This document shows positions 15,851-24,738 of a stretch of 59,816 nucleotides of DNA, in pieces (within the stretch, counting starts at the first letter, position 1; every line of letters starts with the position of its first letter). The position numbers were made by a program, and so were the translations under genes. Source of the DNA: Pseudomonas nicosulfuronedens. Its GTDB lineage: Bacteria > Pseudomonadota > Gammaproteobacteria > Pseudomonadales > Pseudomonadaceae. Below the pieces are notes generated by a model. That model did not search any database, was not told where the DNA came from, and saw only the letters and a list, made by a program, of their open reading frames with translations. The stretch spans positions 1 through 59,816 of the forward strand of contig NZ_SWDV01000044.1 of the NCBI RefSeq assembly GCF_005877905.1. The letters run 5' to 3'.

Positions 15851-17143
15851 ATGACCTCGCGCCAATGCCCCGCACTGCTGATCGCCGCACCCGCCTCCGG
15901 GCAGGGCAAGACCACCGTGACCGCCGCCCTGGCGCGCCTGCACACGCGCCTCGGGCGCAAGGTGCGGGTGTTCAAGTGCGGCCCGGATTTCCTCGATCCG
16001 ATGATCCTCGCCCGTGCCAGTGACGCGCCGGTCTACCAGCTGGACCTGTGGATGGTCGGCGAGGAGGAGAGTCGCCGCCTGCTCTGGGAGGCGGCCGGCG
16101 AGGCCGACCTGATCCTCATCGAGGGCGTGATGGGCCTGTTCGACGGCTCGCCCTCGGCGGCCGATCTGGCGCGGCGCTTTAATGTGCCGGTGATGGCGGT
16201 GATCAACGGCCAGTCCATGGCGCAGACCTTCGGCGCCATGGCCGTCGGCATGGCCACCTATCAGAGCGACCTGCCGTTCTCCGGCGTGCTCGCCAACCGC
16301 ATCGGCAGCCAGCGCCACCGCGACCTGGTGCGCGACAGCCTGCCGGAGTGGATTCGCTGGTACGGCGCGCTGCCTCGCGATACCGAAGTAGAGCTGCCGA
16401 GCCGCCACCTCGGGTTGGTGCAGGCCGACGAGCTGGCGGACCTAGACGCCCGCCTGGATGCCGCCGCCGATGCCCTGGCGGCCAGCGCCAGCACCGAGCT
16501 TCCGCTGCCCGTGAGCTTCGCCGCGCCCGAGTTGCGAAACCGTGCTTCCCGTCTCGATGGCGTGCGCATCGGCGTGGCGCGGGACAGTGCTTTTGCCTTC
16601 CTCTATCAGGCCAACCTCGACCTGCTGAGCGAGCTGGGCGCCGAGCTGCTGTTCTTCTCGCCGCTGCGTGACGTGGCGCTGCCGGAGGTGGACAGCCTCT
16701 ACCTGCCCGGCGGCTACCCGGAACTGCACCTGCAGGCGCTGGCGGAGAACCGCGCCATGGCCCTGGCCATCCACGCGCATCACGAGATGGCCAAGCCGAT
16801 CCTCGCGGAGTGCGGCGGCATGCTCTATCTGCTCGACGCGCTGACCGATGTGGCCGGAGAGCGCGCGCCACTGCTTGGCCTGCTGCCGGGCGAGGCGCGC
16901 ATGCAGAAGCGCCTCGCTGCATTGGCGCTGCAAGCCGTGACGTTGCCCGAGGGTACGCTGCGAGGGCACACCTTCCACCACTCGTTACTGGACAGTAGCG
17001 AGGAGCCGCTCGCCCGTGGCATCTGCCCCAACGACAAGCCGGTGGCCGAAGCGGTGTTCCGCCGCGGCCGGCTCACCGCCTCCTACATTCACTTCTACCT
17101 GCCGTCCGACCCGGACGCCGCAGCAGCCCTGCTCAGACCATGA
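15851..17143 (+). CDS. cobB: Cobyrinate a,c-diamide synthase
   Basis: ATP- and glutamine-dependent amidase (CobB/CbiA), 430 aa. The N-terminal synthetase domain has the P-loop APASGQGKTTV (about 12-22) and LIEGVMGLFDG; the C-terminal glutamine amidotransferase domain has ECGGMLYLLDAL, whose cysteine is the predicted nucleophile. It amidates the a and c side chains of the corrin ring. Operon gene 2, 13 bases before bluB. Confidence 0.95.
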   Translation: MTSRQCPALLIAAPASGQGKTTVTAALARLHTRLGRKVRVFKCGPDFLDPMILARASDAPVYQLDLWMVGEEESRRLLWEAAGEADLILIEGVMGLFDGSPSAADLARRFNVPVMAVINGQSMAQTFGAMAVGMATYQSDLPFSGVLANRIGSQRHRDLVRDSLPEWIRWYGALPRDTEVELPSRHLGLVQADELADLDARLDAAADALAASASTELPLPVSFAAPELRNRASRLDGVRIGVARDSAFAFLYQANLDLLSELGAELLFFSPLRDVALPEVDSLYLPGGYPELHLQALAENRAMALAIHAHHEMAKPILAECGGMLYLLDALTDVAGERAPLLGLLPGEARMQKRLAALALQAVTLPEGTLRGHTFHHSLLDSSEEPLARGICPNDKPVAEAVFRRGRLTASYIHFYLPSDPDAAAALLRP

Positions 17144-17156
17144 AGAGCGTCAGACC

Positions 17157-17807
17157 ATGACCGAGCACGCTTACAGTCCAGAAGAGCGCGCCGCGCTCTA
17201 CCGCGCCATCGCCGAGCGCCGTGACATGCGCCACTTCAGCGGCGGCGAGGTGGCGCCCGACCTGCTCGCGCGCTTGCTCGAGGCGGCTCACCAGGCGCCC
17301 AGCGTCGGCCTGATGCAGCCGTGGCGGTTCATCCGCGTCACCTCGCGGGAGCTGCGTGAATCGATCCATGCGCTGGTGGAGGAAGAGCGCGTGCGCACCG
17401 CCGAGGCGCTGGGCGAGCGTTCCGACGAGTTCATGCGGCTGAAGGTCGAGGGTGTGCTCGACTGCGCCGAAGTGCTGGTGGCCGCGCTGATGGATGGCCG
17501 CGAGGCGCACGTCTTCGGTCGTCGTACGCTGCCGAACATGGACCTGGCCTCATTGTCCTGCGCTATCCAGAATCTCTGGCTGGCTTCCCGTGCCGAAGGA
17601 CTAGGGATGGGCTGGGTGTCGTTGTTCGATCCGCTGGCGCTGGGCGAATTGCTTGGATTGCCGGACGGAGCCGAGGCGGTTGCGGTGATCTGCCTGGGTC
17701 CGGTCAGCGAGTTCTATCCCGCGCCGATGCTGGCCCTCGAAGGTTGGCGTCAACCGCGCGCGCTCAGCGAGCTGCTGTATGAGAACCACTGGGGAGAACA
17801 GCCATGA
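17157..17807 (+). CDS. bluB: 5,6-dimethylbenzimidazole synthase
   Basis: BluB, 216 aa, of the nitroreductase fold, uses oxygen to fragment reduced FMN into 5,6-dimethylbenzimidazole, the lower ligand of B12. RRDMRHF (FMN-binding start), [12 protein letters not shown] and GMGWVSLF are typical. The ATG at 17157 is selected over a longer frame that overlaps cobB. It overlaps cobD by four bases. Its presence implies aerobic lower-ligand synthesis in this strain. Confidence 0.94.
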   Translation: MTEHAYSPEERAALYRAIAERRDMRHFSGGEVAPDLLARLLEAAHQAPSVGLMQPWRFIRVTSRELRESIHALVEEERVRTAEALGERSDEFMRLKVEGVLDCAEVLVAALMDGREAHVFGRRTLPNMDLASLSCAIQNLWLASRAEGLGMGWVSLFDPLALGELLGLPDGAEAVAVICLGPVSEFYPAPMLALEGWRQPRALSELLYENHWGEQP

Positions 17808-18733
17808 GCCTGGCCCTGCTGAGCGTCCTCGGCGTAGCGCTGGATGCCCTGCTGGGCGAGCCGAAACGCTGGCACCCGCTGGTCGCTTTCGGGCGTCTGG
17901 CGGATCGGCTGGAGCGGCGCTTCAACCGTTCCCGCGCCGATGCCGGCAAGGACACCCCCGGCCTCGGCTGGCGCAGCCACGGCGTCACCGCCTGGATCAT
18001 CGCAGTAATCCCGCTGACGCTGATCGCGCTGCTGCTCAGTCTGCTGCCCTATGCCGGCTGGGTTGTACAGGCGCTCGCGCTGTACGCCGCGCTGGGCCTG
18101 CGCAGCCTGGGCGAGCACGCCGAGCCGGTGGCGCTGGCCCTGCGCGTCGGTGACCTCAACGAAGCCCGGTTGCGGGTGGGCTACATGGTCAGCCGCGAAA
18201 CCGCCGAACTGGATGACACCGCCGTGGCCCGCGCTGCCACCGAATCGGTGCTGGAGAACGGCAGCGATGCGGTGTACGCCGCGCTGTTCTGGTTCGCCGT
18301 GGCCGGCGCACCGGGCGTGGTGCTCTATCGCCTGAGCAACACCCTCGACGCCATGTGGGGCTACCGCAACGCGCGCTTCGAACGCTTCGGCTGGGCGGCG
18401 GCGAAGATCGACGACGTACTCAACTATATTCCGGCGCGCTTGGTGGCCTTCACCTACGCGTTGCTCGGCCATACCCGGCTGGCCTTGCGTTGCTGGCGGA
18501 CACAGGCGCCGCAGTGGGACAGCCCCAACGCCGGCCCCGTGATGGCAACCGGCGCGGGAGCGCTGGGCGTGTCGCTCGGTGGCTCCGCCCGCTACCACGG
18601 TGAAATCCACGAACGCCCGCAACTGGGCGAAGGCCCGGCACCGACCGCCACCGACATCTGGCGCGCGCTGGCCCTGGTGCGCCAGGGCGTGCTGCTCTGG
18701 CTGGTCGTCATCCTCATTCTGGGAGTGCTCTGA
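17804..18733 (+). CDS. cobD: Adenosylcobinamide-phosphate synthase (CbiB family)
   Basis: Inner-membrane protein of 309 aa attaching the aminopropanol(-phosphate) arm to adenosylcobyric acid. Family features: [19 protein letters not shown] near the N-terminus, SRETAELD and [10 protein letters not shown] in the middle, [10 protein letters not shown] and a hydrophobic C-terminus. It overlaps bluB (ATGA) and cobC (one base), indicating coupled translation. Confidence 0.94.
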   Translation: MSLALLSVLGVALDALLGEPKRWHPLVAFGRLADRLERRFNRSRADAGKDTPGLGWRSHGVTAWIIAVIPLTLIALLLSLLPYAGWVVQALALYAALGLRSLGEHAEPVALALRVGDLNEARLRVGYMVSRETAELDDTAVARAATESVLENGSDAVYAALFWFAVAGAPGVVLYRLSNTLDAMWGYRNARFERFGWAAAKIDDVLNYIPARLVAFTYALLGHTRLALRCWRTQAPQWDSPNAGPVMATGAGALGVSLGGSARYHGEIHERPQLGEGPAPTATDIWRALALVRQGVLLWLVVILILGVL

Positions 18734-19734
18734 TGCTCGAACATGGCGGCCGGTTGCGCAAAGCGGCGCAGCAGTACGGCATTCCGCTCGCCGAATGGCT
18801 GGACCTGTCCACCGGCATTTCGCCTTGGCCCTGGGCGCTGCCCAGCGTGCCGGCAGCGTCCTGGATGCGTCTGCCCGAAGACAGTGACGGCCTGGAGGCC
18901 GCCGCGCGCCGCTACTACGGCGCCGAGAAGCTGCTGGCGCTGCCCGGCAGCCAGGCGGCGATCCAGTTGCTGCCGCGTTTGCGCCGGCCGGGCAAGGTCG
19001 GCGTGATCTCGCCTTGCTATGCCGAGCACGCCGAATCCTGGCGTGCTGCGGGGCACATCCTGCGCGAGGTCAGCGACCAGGAAGTCCCCCATCACCTGGA
19101 GCGCTTCGACGTGCTGGTGGTGGTCAACCCGAACAACCCCACGGGTAAGCGCATCGAGGCCGGCGTGCTGCTGGAGTGGCATGCGCGCCTGCAGGAGCGC
19201 GGCGGCTGGCTGGTGGTGGACGAAGCCTTCATGGACTGCACGCCCGAGCACAGCCTGGCGCCCAGCTGTGCGAGCCGCCCGGGGCTGATCGTGCTGCGCT
19301 CCTTCGGCAAGTTCTTCGGCCTTGCCGGTGCGCGATTGGGCTTCGCCTTCGCCGAGCCTCGCCTGCTGGAAAGCCTGGCGAAACTGCTCGGCCCCTGGGC
19401 GGTGAATGGCCCGACGCGCTGGGTCGCGCAGACCGTGCTGGGGGAGTTCCAGGAGCAGATTCAGCGGCGTCGCGATCTTCACGAGGCGAGCCGGCATCTG
19501 GCCGGGATGCTGGGCGAGCACGGCTTCGCCCCGCAGGGCGGCACGGCGTTGTTCCAGTGGGTAGTTTCCATGCGCGCCCACGCACTGCGCGATCACCTGG
19601 CGCGCCAGGGCATCCTCGTGCGCCTGTTCGAGACACCCGGCAGCCTGCGCTTCGGCCTGCCGCCGGACGAGAAGGGCTGGGAGCGCCTGGAGCATGGCCT
19701 GCGCACCTTCAACCAGATGGAGAGCCTGCGGTGA
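18733..19734 (+). CDS. cobC: Threonine-phosphate decarboxylase
   Basis: PLP-dependent class I aminotransferase-fold enzyme, 333 aa, making (R)-1-amino-2-propanol phosphate from L-threonine phosphate for the nucleotide loop. Conserved elements are [11 protein letters not shown] near the start, [11 protein letters not shown] and the PLP lysine in [16 protein letters not shown]. In Pseudomonas nomenclature this is cobC, not the phosphatase of that name in Salmonella. Overlaps cobD by one base and cobQ by four. Confidence 0.93.
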   Translation: MLEHGGRLRKAAQQYGIPLAEWLDLSTGISPWPWALPSVPAASWMRLPEDSDGLEAAARRYYGAEKLLALPGSQAAIQLLPRLRRPGKVGVISPCYAEHAESWRAAGHILREVSDQEVPHHLERFDVLVVVNPNNPTGKRIEAGVLLEWHARLQERGGWLVVDEAFMDCTPEHSLAPSCASRPGLIVLRSFGKFFGLAGARLGFAFAEPRLLESLAKLLGPWAVNGPTRWVAQTVLGEFQEQIQRRRDLHEASRHLAGMLGEHGFAPQGGTALFQWVVSMRAHALRDHLARQGILVRLFETPGSLRFGLPPDEKGWERLEHGLRTFNQMESLR

Positions 19735-21197
19735 GTACCCTGAAAAGCGCGACGCTGATGGTGCAGGGCACCACTTCGGATGCTGGCAAGAGCACGCTGG
19801 TGACCGCGCTGTGCCGTTGGCTGGTTCGCCAGGGTGTTGCGGTGGTGCCGTTCAAGCCGCAGAACATGGCGCTGAACAGTGCGGTGACCGCCGACGGCGG
19901 CGAGATCGGTCGCGCCCAGGCGGTACAGGCGCAGGCCTGCCAGCTTGCGCCGCACACCGACATGAACCCGGTGCTGCTCAAGCCCAACAGCGACACCGGC
20001 GCCCAGGTGATCATCCATGGCCGCGCGGTGACCAGCATGAACGCCGTCGCCTACCACGACTACAAGCGCGTGGCCATGCAGGCGGTGCTCGAATCCCATC
20101 AGCGCCTGAGTGCGCAGTACCCGGTGGTGATGGTGGAGGGCGCGGGGTCGCCGGCGGAGATCAACCTGCGCGCCAACGACATCGCCAACATGGGGTTCGC
20201 CGAGGCGGTGGATTGCCCGGTGATCCTGATTGCCGACATCGATCGCGGCGGCGTATTCGCTCACCTGGTCGGCACCCTGGAATTGCTCTCCGAGAGCGAG
20301 CGGGCGCGGGTGAAGGGCTTCGTCATCAACCGTTTCCGCGGCGACATCGCATTGCTGCAGAACGGCCTCGACTGGCTGGAAGAGCGTACCGGCGTGCCGG
20401 TGCTCGGCGTGCTGCCGTACCTGATGGACTTCCATCTGGAAGCCGAGGACGCCATCGATACCCGCCAGACCGCCAAGACCGGCGAGCGCCTGCGCGTGCT
20501 GGTGCCAGTGCTGCCGCGCATCAGCAACCATACCGACTTCGATCCGTTGCGCCTGCATCCGCAAGTGGAGCTGACCTTCATCGGCCCCGGCCAGCCGATC
20601 CCGCCGGCGGACCTGATCATCCTGCCCGGCTCCAAGAGCGTGCGGCCGGACCTGGCCTTCCTCCGCGCCCAGGGCTGGGAGGAGGCGATCCGCCGCCACC
20701 TGCGCTACGGCGGCAAGCTGCTGGGCATCTGCGGCGGCTTGCAGATGCTCGGCCGCACCCTGGCCGACCCGCACGGGCTGGAAGGTGCGGCGGGGGAGAG
20801 CGACGGTCTCGGCCTGCTGGATTTCCGCACCGTGCTGGCGCCGGAGAAGCAGTTGCGCAATGTCAGCGGCCAGTTGGCGCTGGAAGATGCTCCGGTGAGT
20901 GGTTACGAGATACATGCCGGCGTCACCGAAGGCCCGGCGCTGGCGAACCCGGCCGTACACCTGAGCGATGGTCGCACTGACGGCGCAGTGAGTGACGACG
21001 GTCAGGTGATGGGGACCTATCTGCACGGGCTGTTCGAGTCCAGTGCTTCCAGTTCGGCGCTGCTGCGCTGGGCCGGGCTGCGCGAGGTGCAGAGCATTGA
21101 TTACCACGCCCTGCGCGAACGTGACATCGAGCGCCTGGCCGATCAGGTCGAGGCGCATCTGGATACCGAAAAATTGAGAGCGCTATGCGGACTGTAG
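19731..21197 (+). CDS. cobQ: Cobyric acid synthase
   Basis: Glutamine-dependent CobQ/CbiP, 488 aa, amidating side chains b, d, e and g of the corrin ring. The N-terminal domain has [10 protein letters not shown] (P-loop variant) and [10 protein letters not shown]; the amidotransferase domain has [10 protein letters not shown] with the nucleophilic Cys and TYLHGLFE with the His. The GTG at 19731 overlaps the cobC stop (GTGA); a longer frame upstream runs through cobC and is rejected. The TAG stop lies inside the palindromic repeat that starts at 21194, so the C-terminus may have been set by that element. Confidence 0.94.
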   Translation: MSTLKSATLMVQGTTSDAGKSTLVTALCRWLVRQGVAVVPFKPQNMALNSAVTADGGEIGRAQAVQAQACQLAPHTDMNPVLLKPNSDTGAQVIIHGRAVTSMNAVAYHDYKRVAMQAVLESHQRLSAQYPVVMVEGAGSPAEINLRANDIANMGFAEAVDCPVILIADIDRGGVFAHLVGTLELLSESERARVKGFVINRFRGDIALLQNGLDWLEERTGVPVLGVLPYLMDFHLEAEDAIDTRQTAKTGERLRVLVPVLPRISNHTDFDPLRLHPQVELTFIGPGQPIPPADLIILPGSKSVRPDLAFLRAQGWEEAIRRHLRYGGKLLGICGGLQMLGRTLADPHGLEGAAGESDGLGLLDFRTVLAPEKQLRNVSGQLALEDAPVSGYEIHAGVTEGPALANPAVHLSDGRTDGAVSDDGQVMGTYLHGLFESSASSSALLRWAGLREVQSIDYHALRERDIERLADQVEAHLDTEKLRALCGL

Positions 21198-21279
21198 GGC
21201 GCATAACCGTTCGCGGTTATCCGCCGTCTCGTTGCGATGTGATTCTGGCGGATAACGCCTGGGGCGTTATGCGCCCTAC
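21194..21279. repeat. Palindromic repeat, type A, copy 1
   Basis: Begins GTAGGGCGCATAACC and ends GTTATGCGCCCTAC, with inner GGTTATCCGCC / GGCGGATAAC arms. A second copy lies at 24524-24599. Its first bases include the cobQ stop codon. Confidence 0.85.
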
Positions 21280-21296
21280 GGGGCACTGGCGTCTTC

Positions 21297-21374
21297 GTAG
21301 GATGGGTGGAGCGCAGCGATACCCATCAGACCTGTGCTCAGTCGCGATGGGTATCGCAGGCTCCACCCATCCTG
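21297..21374. repeat. Palindromic repeat, type B, copy 1
   Basis: GTAGGATGGGTGGAGCGCAG...TACCCAT pairs with ATGGGTATCGCAGGCTCC...CATCCT. It follows the type A element by 17 bases; the same A-then-B order recurs at 24524-24705. Confidence 0.85.
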
Positions 21375-21401
21375 CAAAAGCCCCGTACCCAGGAAGTCTC
21401 C

Positions 21402-21923
21402 ATGATTGAACTGATCCTCGGCGGCGCCCGCTCGGGCAAGAGCCGCCTGGCCGAGCACCTGGCGTTGCAAAGCGGCCTGCCGGTCACCTACGTCGCCACG
21501 GCCCAGGCCGGCGACGGCGAGATGTCCACGCGCATTCTCCAGCACCGTGAGCGCCGCCCGGAGCATTGGGGCCTGGTGGAAGAGCCGCTGGCCCTGGCCG
21601 AGGTGCTGGAGCGCCTGGCCGCACCGCAGCATTGCGTGCTGGTGGACTGCCTGACCTTGTGGGTCACCAATCTACTGATCCATGAAGACGGCTGGCGCCT
21701 GCGCGGCGAGATCGATGCGCTGCTGGAAACGCTGCCGCAACTGCCGGGGCGAATCATCCTGGTCAGCAACGAAACCGGGCTGGGGGTGGTGCCGATGGGC
21801 GAACTCAGCCGCCGATATGTCGACGAGGCCGGCTGGCTGCACCAGTCCCTGGCCGAGGTCAGCGAGCGCGTGGTGTTCACCGTCGCCGGCCTGCCCATGG
21901 TGTTGAAGGGGGAAGCGTTATGA
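21402..21923 (+). CDS. cobP: Adenosylcobinamide kinase / guanylyltransferase
   Basis: Bifunctional enzyme (CobP; CobU in Salmonella), 173 aa, phosphorylating adenosylcobinamide and converting it to the GDP derivative. The P-loop [13 protein letters not shown] starts at residue 7; [11 protein letters not shown] is typical. ATG 21402 with AGGAAG upstream is chosen; the longer frame would start inside the type B repeat. The repeats separate it from cobQ by 204 bases, so it may be less tightly coupled to the upstream half of the operon. Confidence 0.93.
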   Translation: MIELILGGARSGKSRLAEHLALQSGLPVTYVATAQAGDGEMSTRILQHRERRPEHWGLVEEPLALAEVLERLAAPQHCVLVDCLTLWVTNLLIHEDGWRLRGEIDALLETLPQLPGRIILVSNETGLGVVPMGELSRRYVDEAGWLHQSLAEVSERVVFTVAGLPMVLKGEAL

Positions 21924-22975
21924 GTCTGCAATGGTGGCTGCAAGGCACCCAGCCGATCGACCGCGTGGCACAAGGCAAGGCCGCTGCGCGCCAGGACCAA
22001 CTGACCAAGCCGCGCGGTGCGCTGGGCCGGCTGGAGGATGAGACCATCCGTCTCGCCGGCCTGCAGGGCCGCGAAAGGCCAAGTCTGGAGCATATCTGGA
22101 TCGCCCTGTTCGCCGGTGACCATGGCGTGGTCGCCGAAGGTGTGTCGGCTTATCCGCAAGCAGTGACCGTCGAGATGCTGCGCAACTTCGTGCGTGGCGG
22201 TGCAGCAATCAGCGTGCTGGCTCGCGATCTCGATGCGCGCCTGGAGGTGATCGACCTGGGTACCGCCACTCCGCTGGAGCCGCTACCGGGTGTACTGCAT
22301 GTGATGGTTGGTGCCGGCACCGCGAACTTCACGAAAGAGCCGGCGATGACCGCTGCGCAGTGCCTGATCGCTCTGGAAGCCGGCCGCGAATCCGTGCGCC
22401 GTGCGCAGCAGGCCGGTGCGGAGCTGTTCATTGGCGGTGAAATGGGGATCGGCAATACCAGTTCGGCGGCGGCGCTGGCCTGCGCCCTGCTGGACGAACC
22501 GGCGCAGGCACTGGTTGGCCCCGGCACCGGGCTGGATTCGCAGGGCGTCGCACGCAAGGTCGAAGTGATCGACCGTGCGTTGGCGCTGCACCGCGCGAAT
22601 TGCGACGAGCCCTTCGAGGCGCTGTGCCGCCTCGGCGGTTTCGAGATCGCTGCTCTGGTGGGCGCCTATCTCGCCTGCGCGCAGAAAGGCATTCCGGTGC
22701 TGGTGGACGGCTTCATCTGCACCACCGCCGCTCTGTGCGCCACGCACCTGAATCCGGGCTGTCGCGATTGGCTGCTGTTCGCCCACGCTGGCGCTGAGCC
22801 GGGGCACAACCGAGTGCTGGCCGCGCTCAACGCCGAGCCCTTGCTGGACCTTGGGCTGCGCCTGGGCGAGGGCAGCGGCGCAGCGCTGGCGGTGCCGTTG
22901 CTGCGCCAGGCGTGCCGGTTGCACAGCGGCATGGCGACCTTCGCCGAGGCAGCGGTGTCGGACCGCCCGGCATGA
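21920..22975 (+). CDS. cobU: Nicotinate-nucleotide:dimethylbenzimidazole phosphoribosyltransferase
   Basis: 351-aa enzyme (CobU in Pseudomonas, CobT in Salmonella) joining dimethylbenzimidazole to phosphoribose to give alpha-ribazole phosphate. Family motifs: [32 protein letters not shown] and the catalytic-glutamate-containing C-terminal part (HAGAEPGH). Overlaps cobP by four bases (ATGA) and the phosphatase by four. Confidence 0.94.
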   Translation: MSLQWWLQGTQPIDRVAQGKAAARQDQLTKPRGALGRLEDETIRLAGLQGRERPSLEHIWIALFAGDHGVVAEGVSAYPQAVTVEMLRNFVRGGAAISVLARDLDARLEVIDLGTATPLEPLPGVLHVMVGAGTANFTKEPAMTAAQCLIALEAGRESVRRAQQAGAELFIGGEMGIGNTSSAAALACALLDEPAQALVGPGTGLDSQGVARKVEVIDRALALHRANCDEPFEALCRLGGFEIAALVGAYLACAQKGIPVLVDGFICTTAALCATHLNPGCRDWLLFAHAGAEPGHNRVLAALNAEPLLDLGLRLGEGSGAALAVPLLRQACRLHSGMATFAEAAVSDRPA

Positions 22976-23559
22976 CATTGCGCCTGGAGTTGTTGCGCCA
23001 TGGCGAGACCGAACTTGGCGGTGGCTTTCGCGGGCGCCTGGATGATGCGCTGACCGAAACCGGCTGGGCGCAGATGCGTGGCGCACTGGGGGATGAGTGC
23101 CGCTGGTCGGCGCTGGTCAGCTCGCCATTGCAACGTTGCGCGGCTTTCGCCGAGGAGTTGGCGGCGCGGCACGGCCTGCCGTTGGGCTTCGAACCGGGCC
23201 TGCAGGAGCTGGATTTCGGCCAGTGGGAAGGCCTTTTGCCAGCTAAGCTGATGGAGACGGACGCGGAAGCGCTCGGGCGTTTCTGGAACGATCCCTACGC
23301 CTGCCCGCCGCCCGGTGGCGAGGCCATGGGTGACTTCGAATCGCGCGTCTTCGCAGCGCTGGAGCGCCTCTACCAGGCCCATGTCGGATCGTCCGTGCTG
23401 GTCGTCACCCACGGTGGTGTGATGCGCCTGCTCGGCGCGCTGGCCAGCGGCCTGCCGGCGAAGCGTCTGCTGGAGGTGGCGGTGGCCCATGGCGAATGCA
23501 TGGCGCTGGACGTGACTCGCGAGGGCGACGGCTGGCGTATCCACAAGGCAAGCAATTGA
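22972..23559 (+). CDS. Alpha-ribazole phosphatase (histidine phosphatase family)
   Basis: 195-aa phosphoglycerate-mutase-like phosphatase with the RHGE motif ([12 protein letters not shown], residues 8-19) and a second histidine in [11 protein letters not shown]. By position between cobU and cobV it should dephosphorylate alpha-ribazole phosphate or cobalamin phosphate (the Salmonella CobC role). The start at 22972 overlaps cobU (ATGA); an earlier in-frame ATG at 22912 is rejected because the RHG motif then lies too far in. Confidence 0.9.
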   Translation: MTLRLELLRHGETELGGGFRGRLDDALTETGWAQMRGALGDECRWSALVSSPLQRCAAFAEELAARHGLPLGFEPGLQELDFGQWEGLLPAKLMETDAEALGRFWNDPYACPPPGGEAMGDFESRVFAALERLYQAHVGSSVLVVTHGGVMRLLGALASGLPAKRLLEVAVAHGECMALDVTREGDGWRIHKASN

Positions 23560-24380
23560 TGAACACTCCGCACCCGGACCGCAAGCAAGAGCAAGAGCCA
23601 CCCCAGCCCGCCGAGCAGAGCGGGGCGGACGCGCACGCGGCACCGCTCAGCGACTGGCTGTTGCCGTTGGTGGCATTGCAGTTCCTCACCCGCTTGCCGG
23701 TGACTCTGGGGCACATGCCGACGCCGCAACAGTTCGGCCGCGCCACGCTGTACTACCCCCTCGTGGGGCTGCTGATCGGTGCCGTGCTGTTTGCCATGGG
23801 GGAGTTACTCAGTGGCGTACATCTGTTGTTGCAAGCGGCACTGATCCTGCTGGTGTGGGTGGCCTTCACGGGCGCGCTGCACCTCGACGGCCTGGCCGAC
23901 ACGGCGGATGCCTGGATCGGCGGCCTGGGGGATCGCGAACGTACGCTGGCGATCATGAAGGACCCGCGCTGCGGTCCGGCGGCGGTGGTCGCGCTGGTGC
24001 TGTTGCTGTTGCTGAAGTTTGCGGCGATCACCGCCATCCTCGGCAATCAGCAACACTGGGGTTTGCTGCTGGCGCCCTGGTTGGGGCGTTGCGCACTGCC
24101 TCTGCTGTTCTTCACCACCGACTATGCGCGCAAGGGCGGACTGGGTCAGGCGCTGGCCGATCACCTGCCGCGCGGTGCAATGCCGTGGATGCTCGCGGCC
24201 AATGCCGCGCTGATGGTGCTGGTGGGCCTGACCGGCCTGCTGGCGCTGGTGGTCGCGTTGGCTGTGTTCGTCTGGCTGCGCAGCCGTTTCATCGCCCGCC
24301 TGGGCGGTACCACCGGGGATACCGCCGGGGCGATGCTGGAGATGATCGAGTGCGCCGTGCTGGTGGCTTTGGCGCTCTGA
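23559..24380 (+). CDS. cobV: Adenosylcobinamide-GDP ribazoletransferase
   Basis: Polytopic inner-membrane enzyme (CobV/CobS), 273 aa, that performs the last assembly step of adenosylcobalamin. FLTRLPV, YYPLVGLLIG, HLDGLADTADAW and ERTLAIMKDPRCG are hallmark motifs, and about six hydrophobic segments follow. About 30 hydrophilic residues precede the first motif ([16 protein letters not shown]), an extension relative to the usual start. Its ATG overlaps the phosphatase stop by one base. Last gene of the operon. Confidence 0.94.
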   Translation: MNTPHPDRKQEQEPPQPAEQSGADAHAAPLSDWLLPLVALQFLTRLPVTLGHMPTPQQFGRATLYYPLVGLLIGAVLFAMGELLSGVHLLLQAALILLVWVAFTGALHLDGLADTADAWIGGLGDRERTLAIMKDPRCGPAAVVALVLLLLLKFAAITAILGNQQHWGLLLAPWLGRCALPLLFFTTDYARKGGLGQALADHLPRGAMPWMLAANAALMVLVGLTGLLALVVALAVFVWLRSRFIARLGGTTGDTAGAMLEMIECAVLVALAL

Positions 24381-24405
24381 CAGGTGAGCGTGGCCTGCCT
24401 GAGTC

Positions 24406-24484
24406 TGTAGGAGCGAGCTTGCTCGCGAACGGGTTTCCCGGCTGCGAGGCTGTCGTGCGGTTCGCGAGCAAGCTCGCTCCTACA
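24406..24484. repeat. Complete pseudomonad REP palindrome
   Basis: Outer arms TGTAGGAGCGAGCTTGCTCG and the complementary CGAGCAAGCTCGCTCCTACA flank a variable centre. This is the common extragenic repeat of Pseudomonas; it follows the cobV stop and could act as a transcript end or 3' stabiliser. Confidence 0.9.
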
Positions 24485-24523
24485 AAAAAGCGCTGACCAC
24501 CCTTGCATCCGGATGGGAACCCC

Positions 24524-24599
24524 GTAGGGCGAATAACCTGGAACAGGTTATCCGCCGGCCCTTTAGCGGCGGATAATGCTGACGCGTTATGCGCCCTAC
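24524..24599. repeat. Palindromic repeat, type A, copy 2
   Basis: Begins GTAGGGCGAATAACC and ends GTTATGCGCCCTAC, with an inner GTTATCCGCC / GGCGGATAA pair, as at 21194-21279. Confidence 0.85.
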
Positions 24600-24623
24600 A
24601 ACGGGAGCGGTATCGGTGGGGTC

Positions 24624-24705
24624 GTAGGATGGCGTGGAGCGCAGCGATACCCATGCTGCCGGTGTGCGGGATTGATGGGTATCGCTGCGCTCCACGCCAT
24701 CCTAC
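24624..24705. repeat. Palindromic repeat, type B, copy 2
   Basis: Nearly perfect long arms: GTAGGATGGCGTGGAGCGCA...ATACCCAT and ATGGGTATCGCTGCGCTCC...CATCCTAC. Same order and spacing relation to type A as at 21297-21374. It lies before the 3' end of the converging acyl-CoA dehydrogenase gene and may terminate it. Confidence 0.88.
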
Positions 24706-24738
24706 CGATAGCGGCAGGATCGAGTTTTCGTCTGTCGA

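Noticed and set aside
19593..21158. 521-codon minus-strand frame
   Set aside because: Antisense to cobQ, which carries P-loop and amidotransferase motifs.
21194..24705. CRISPR array or IS element from the repeated blocks
   Set aside because: Only two copies, palindromic and without regular spacers or a transposase; they fit extragenic palindromic repeats.
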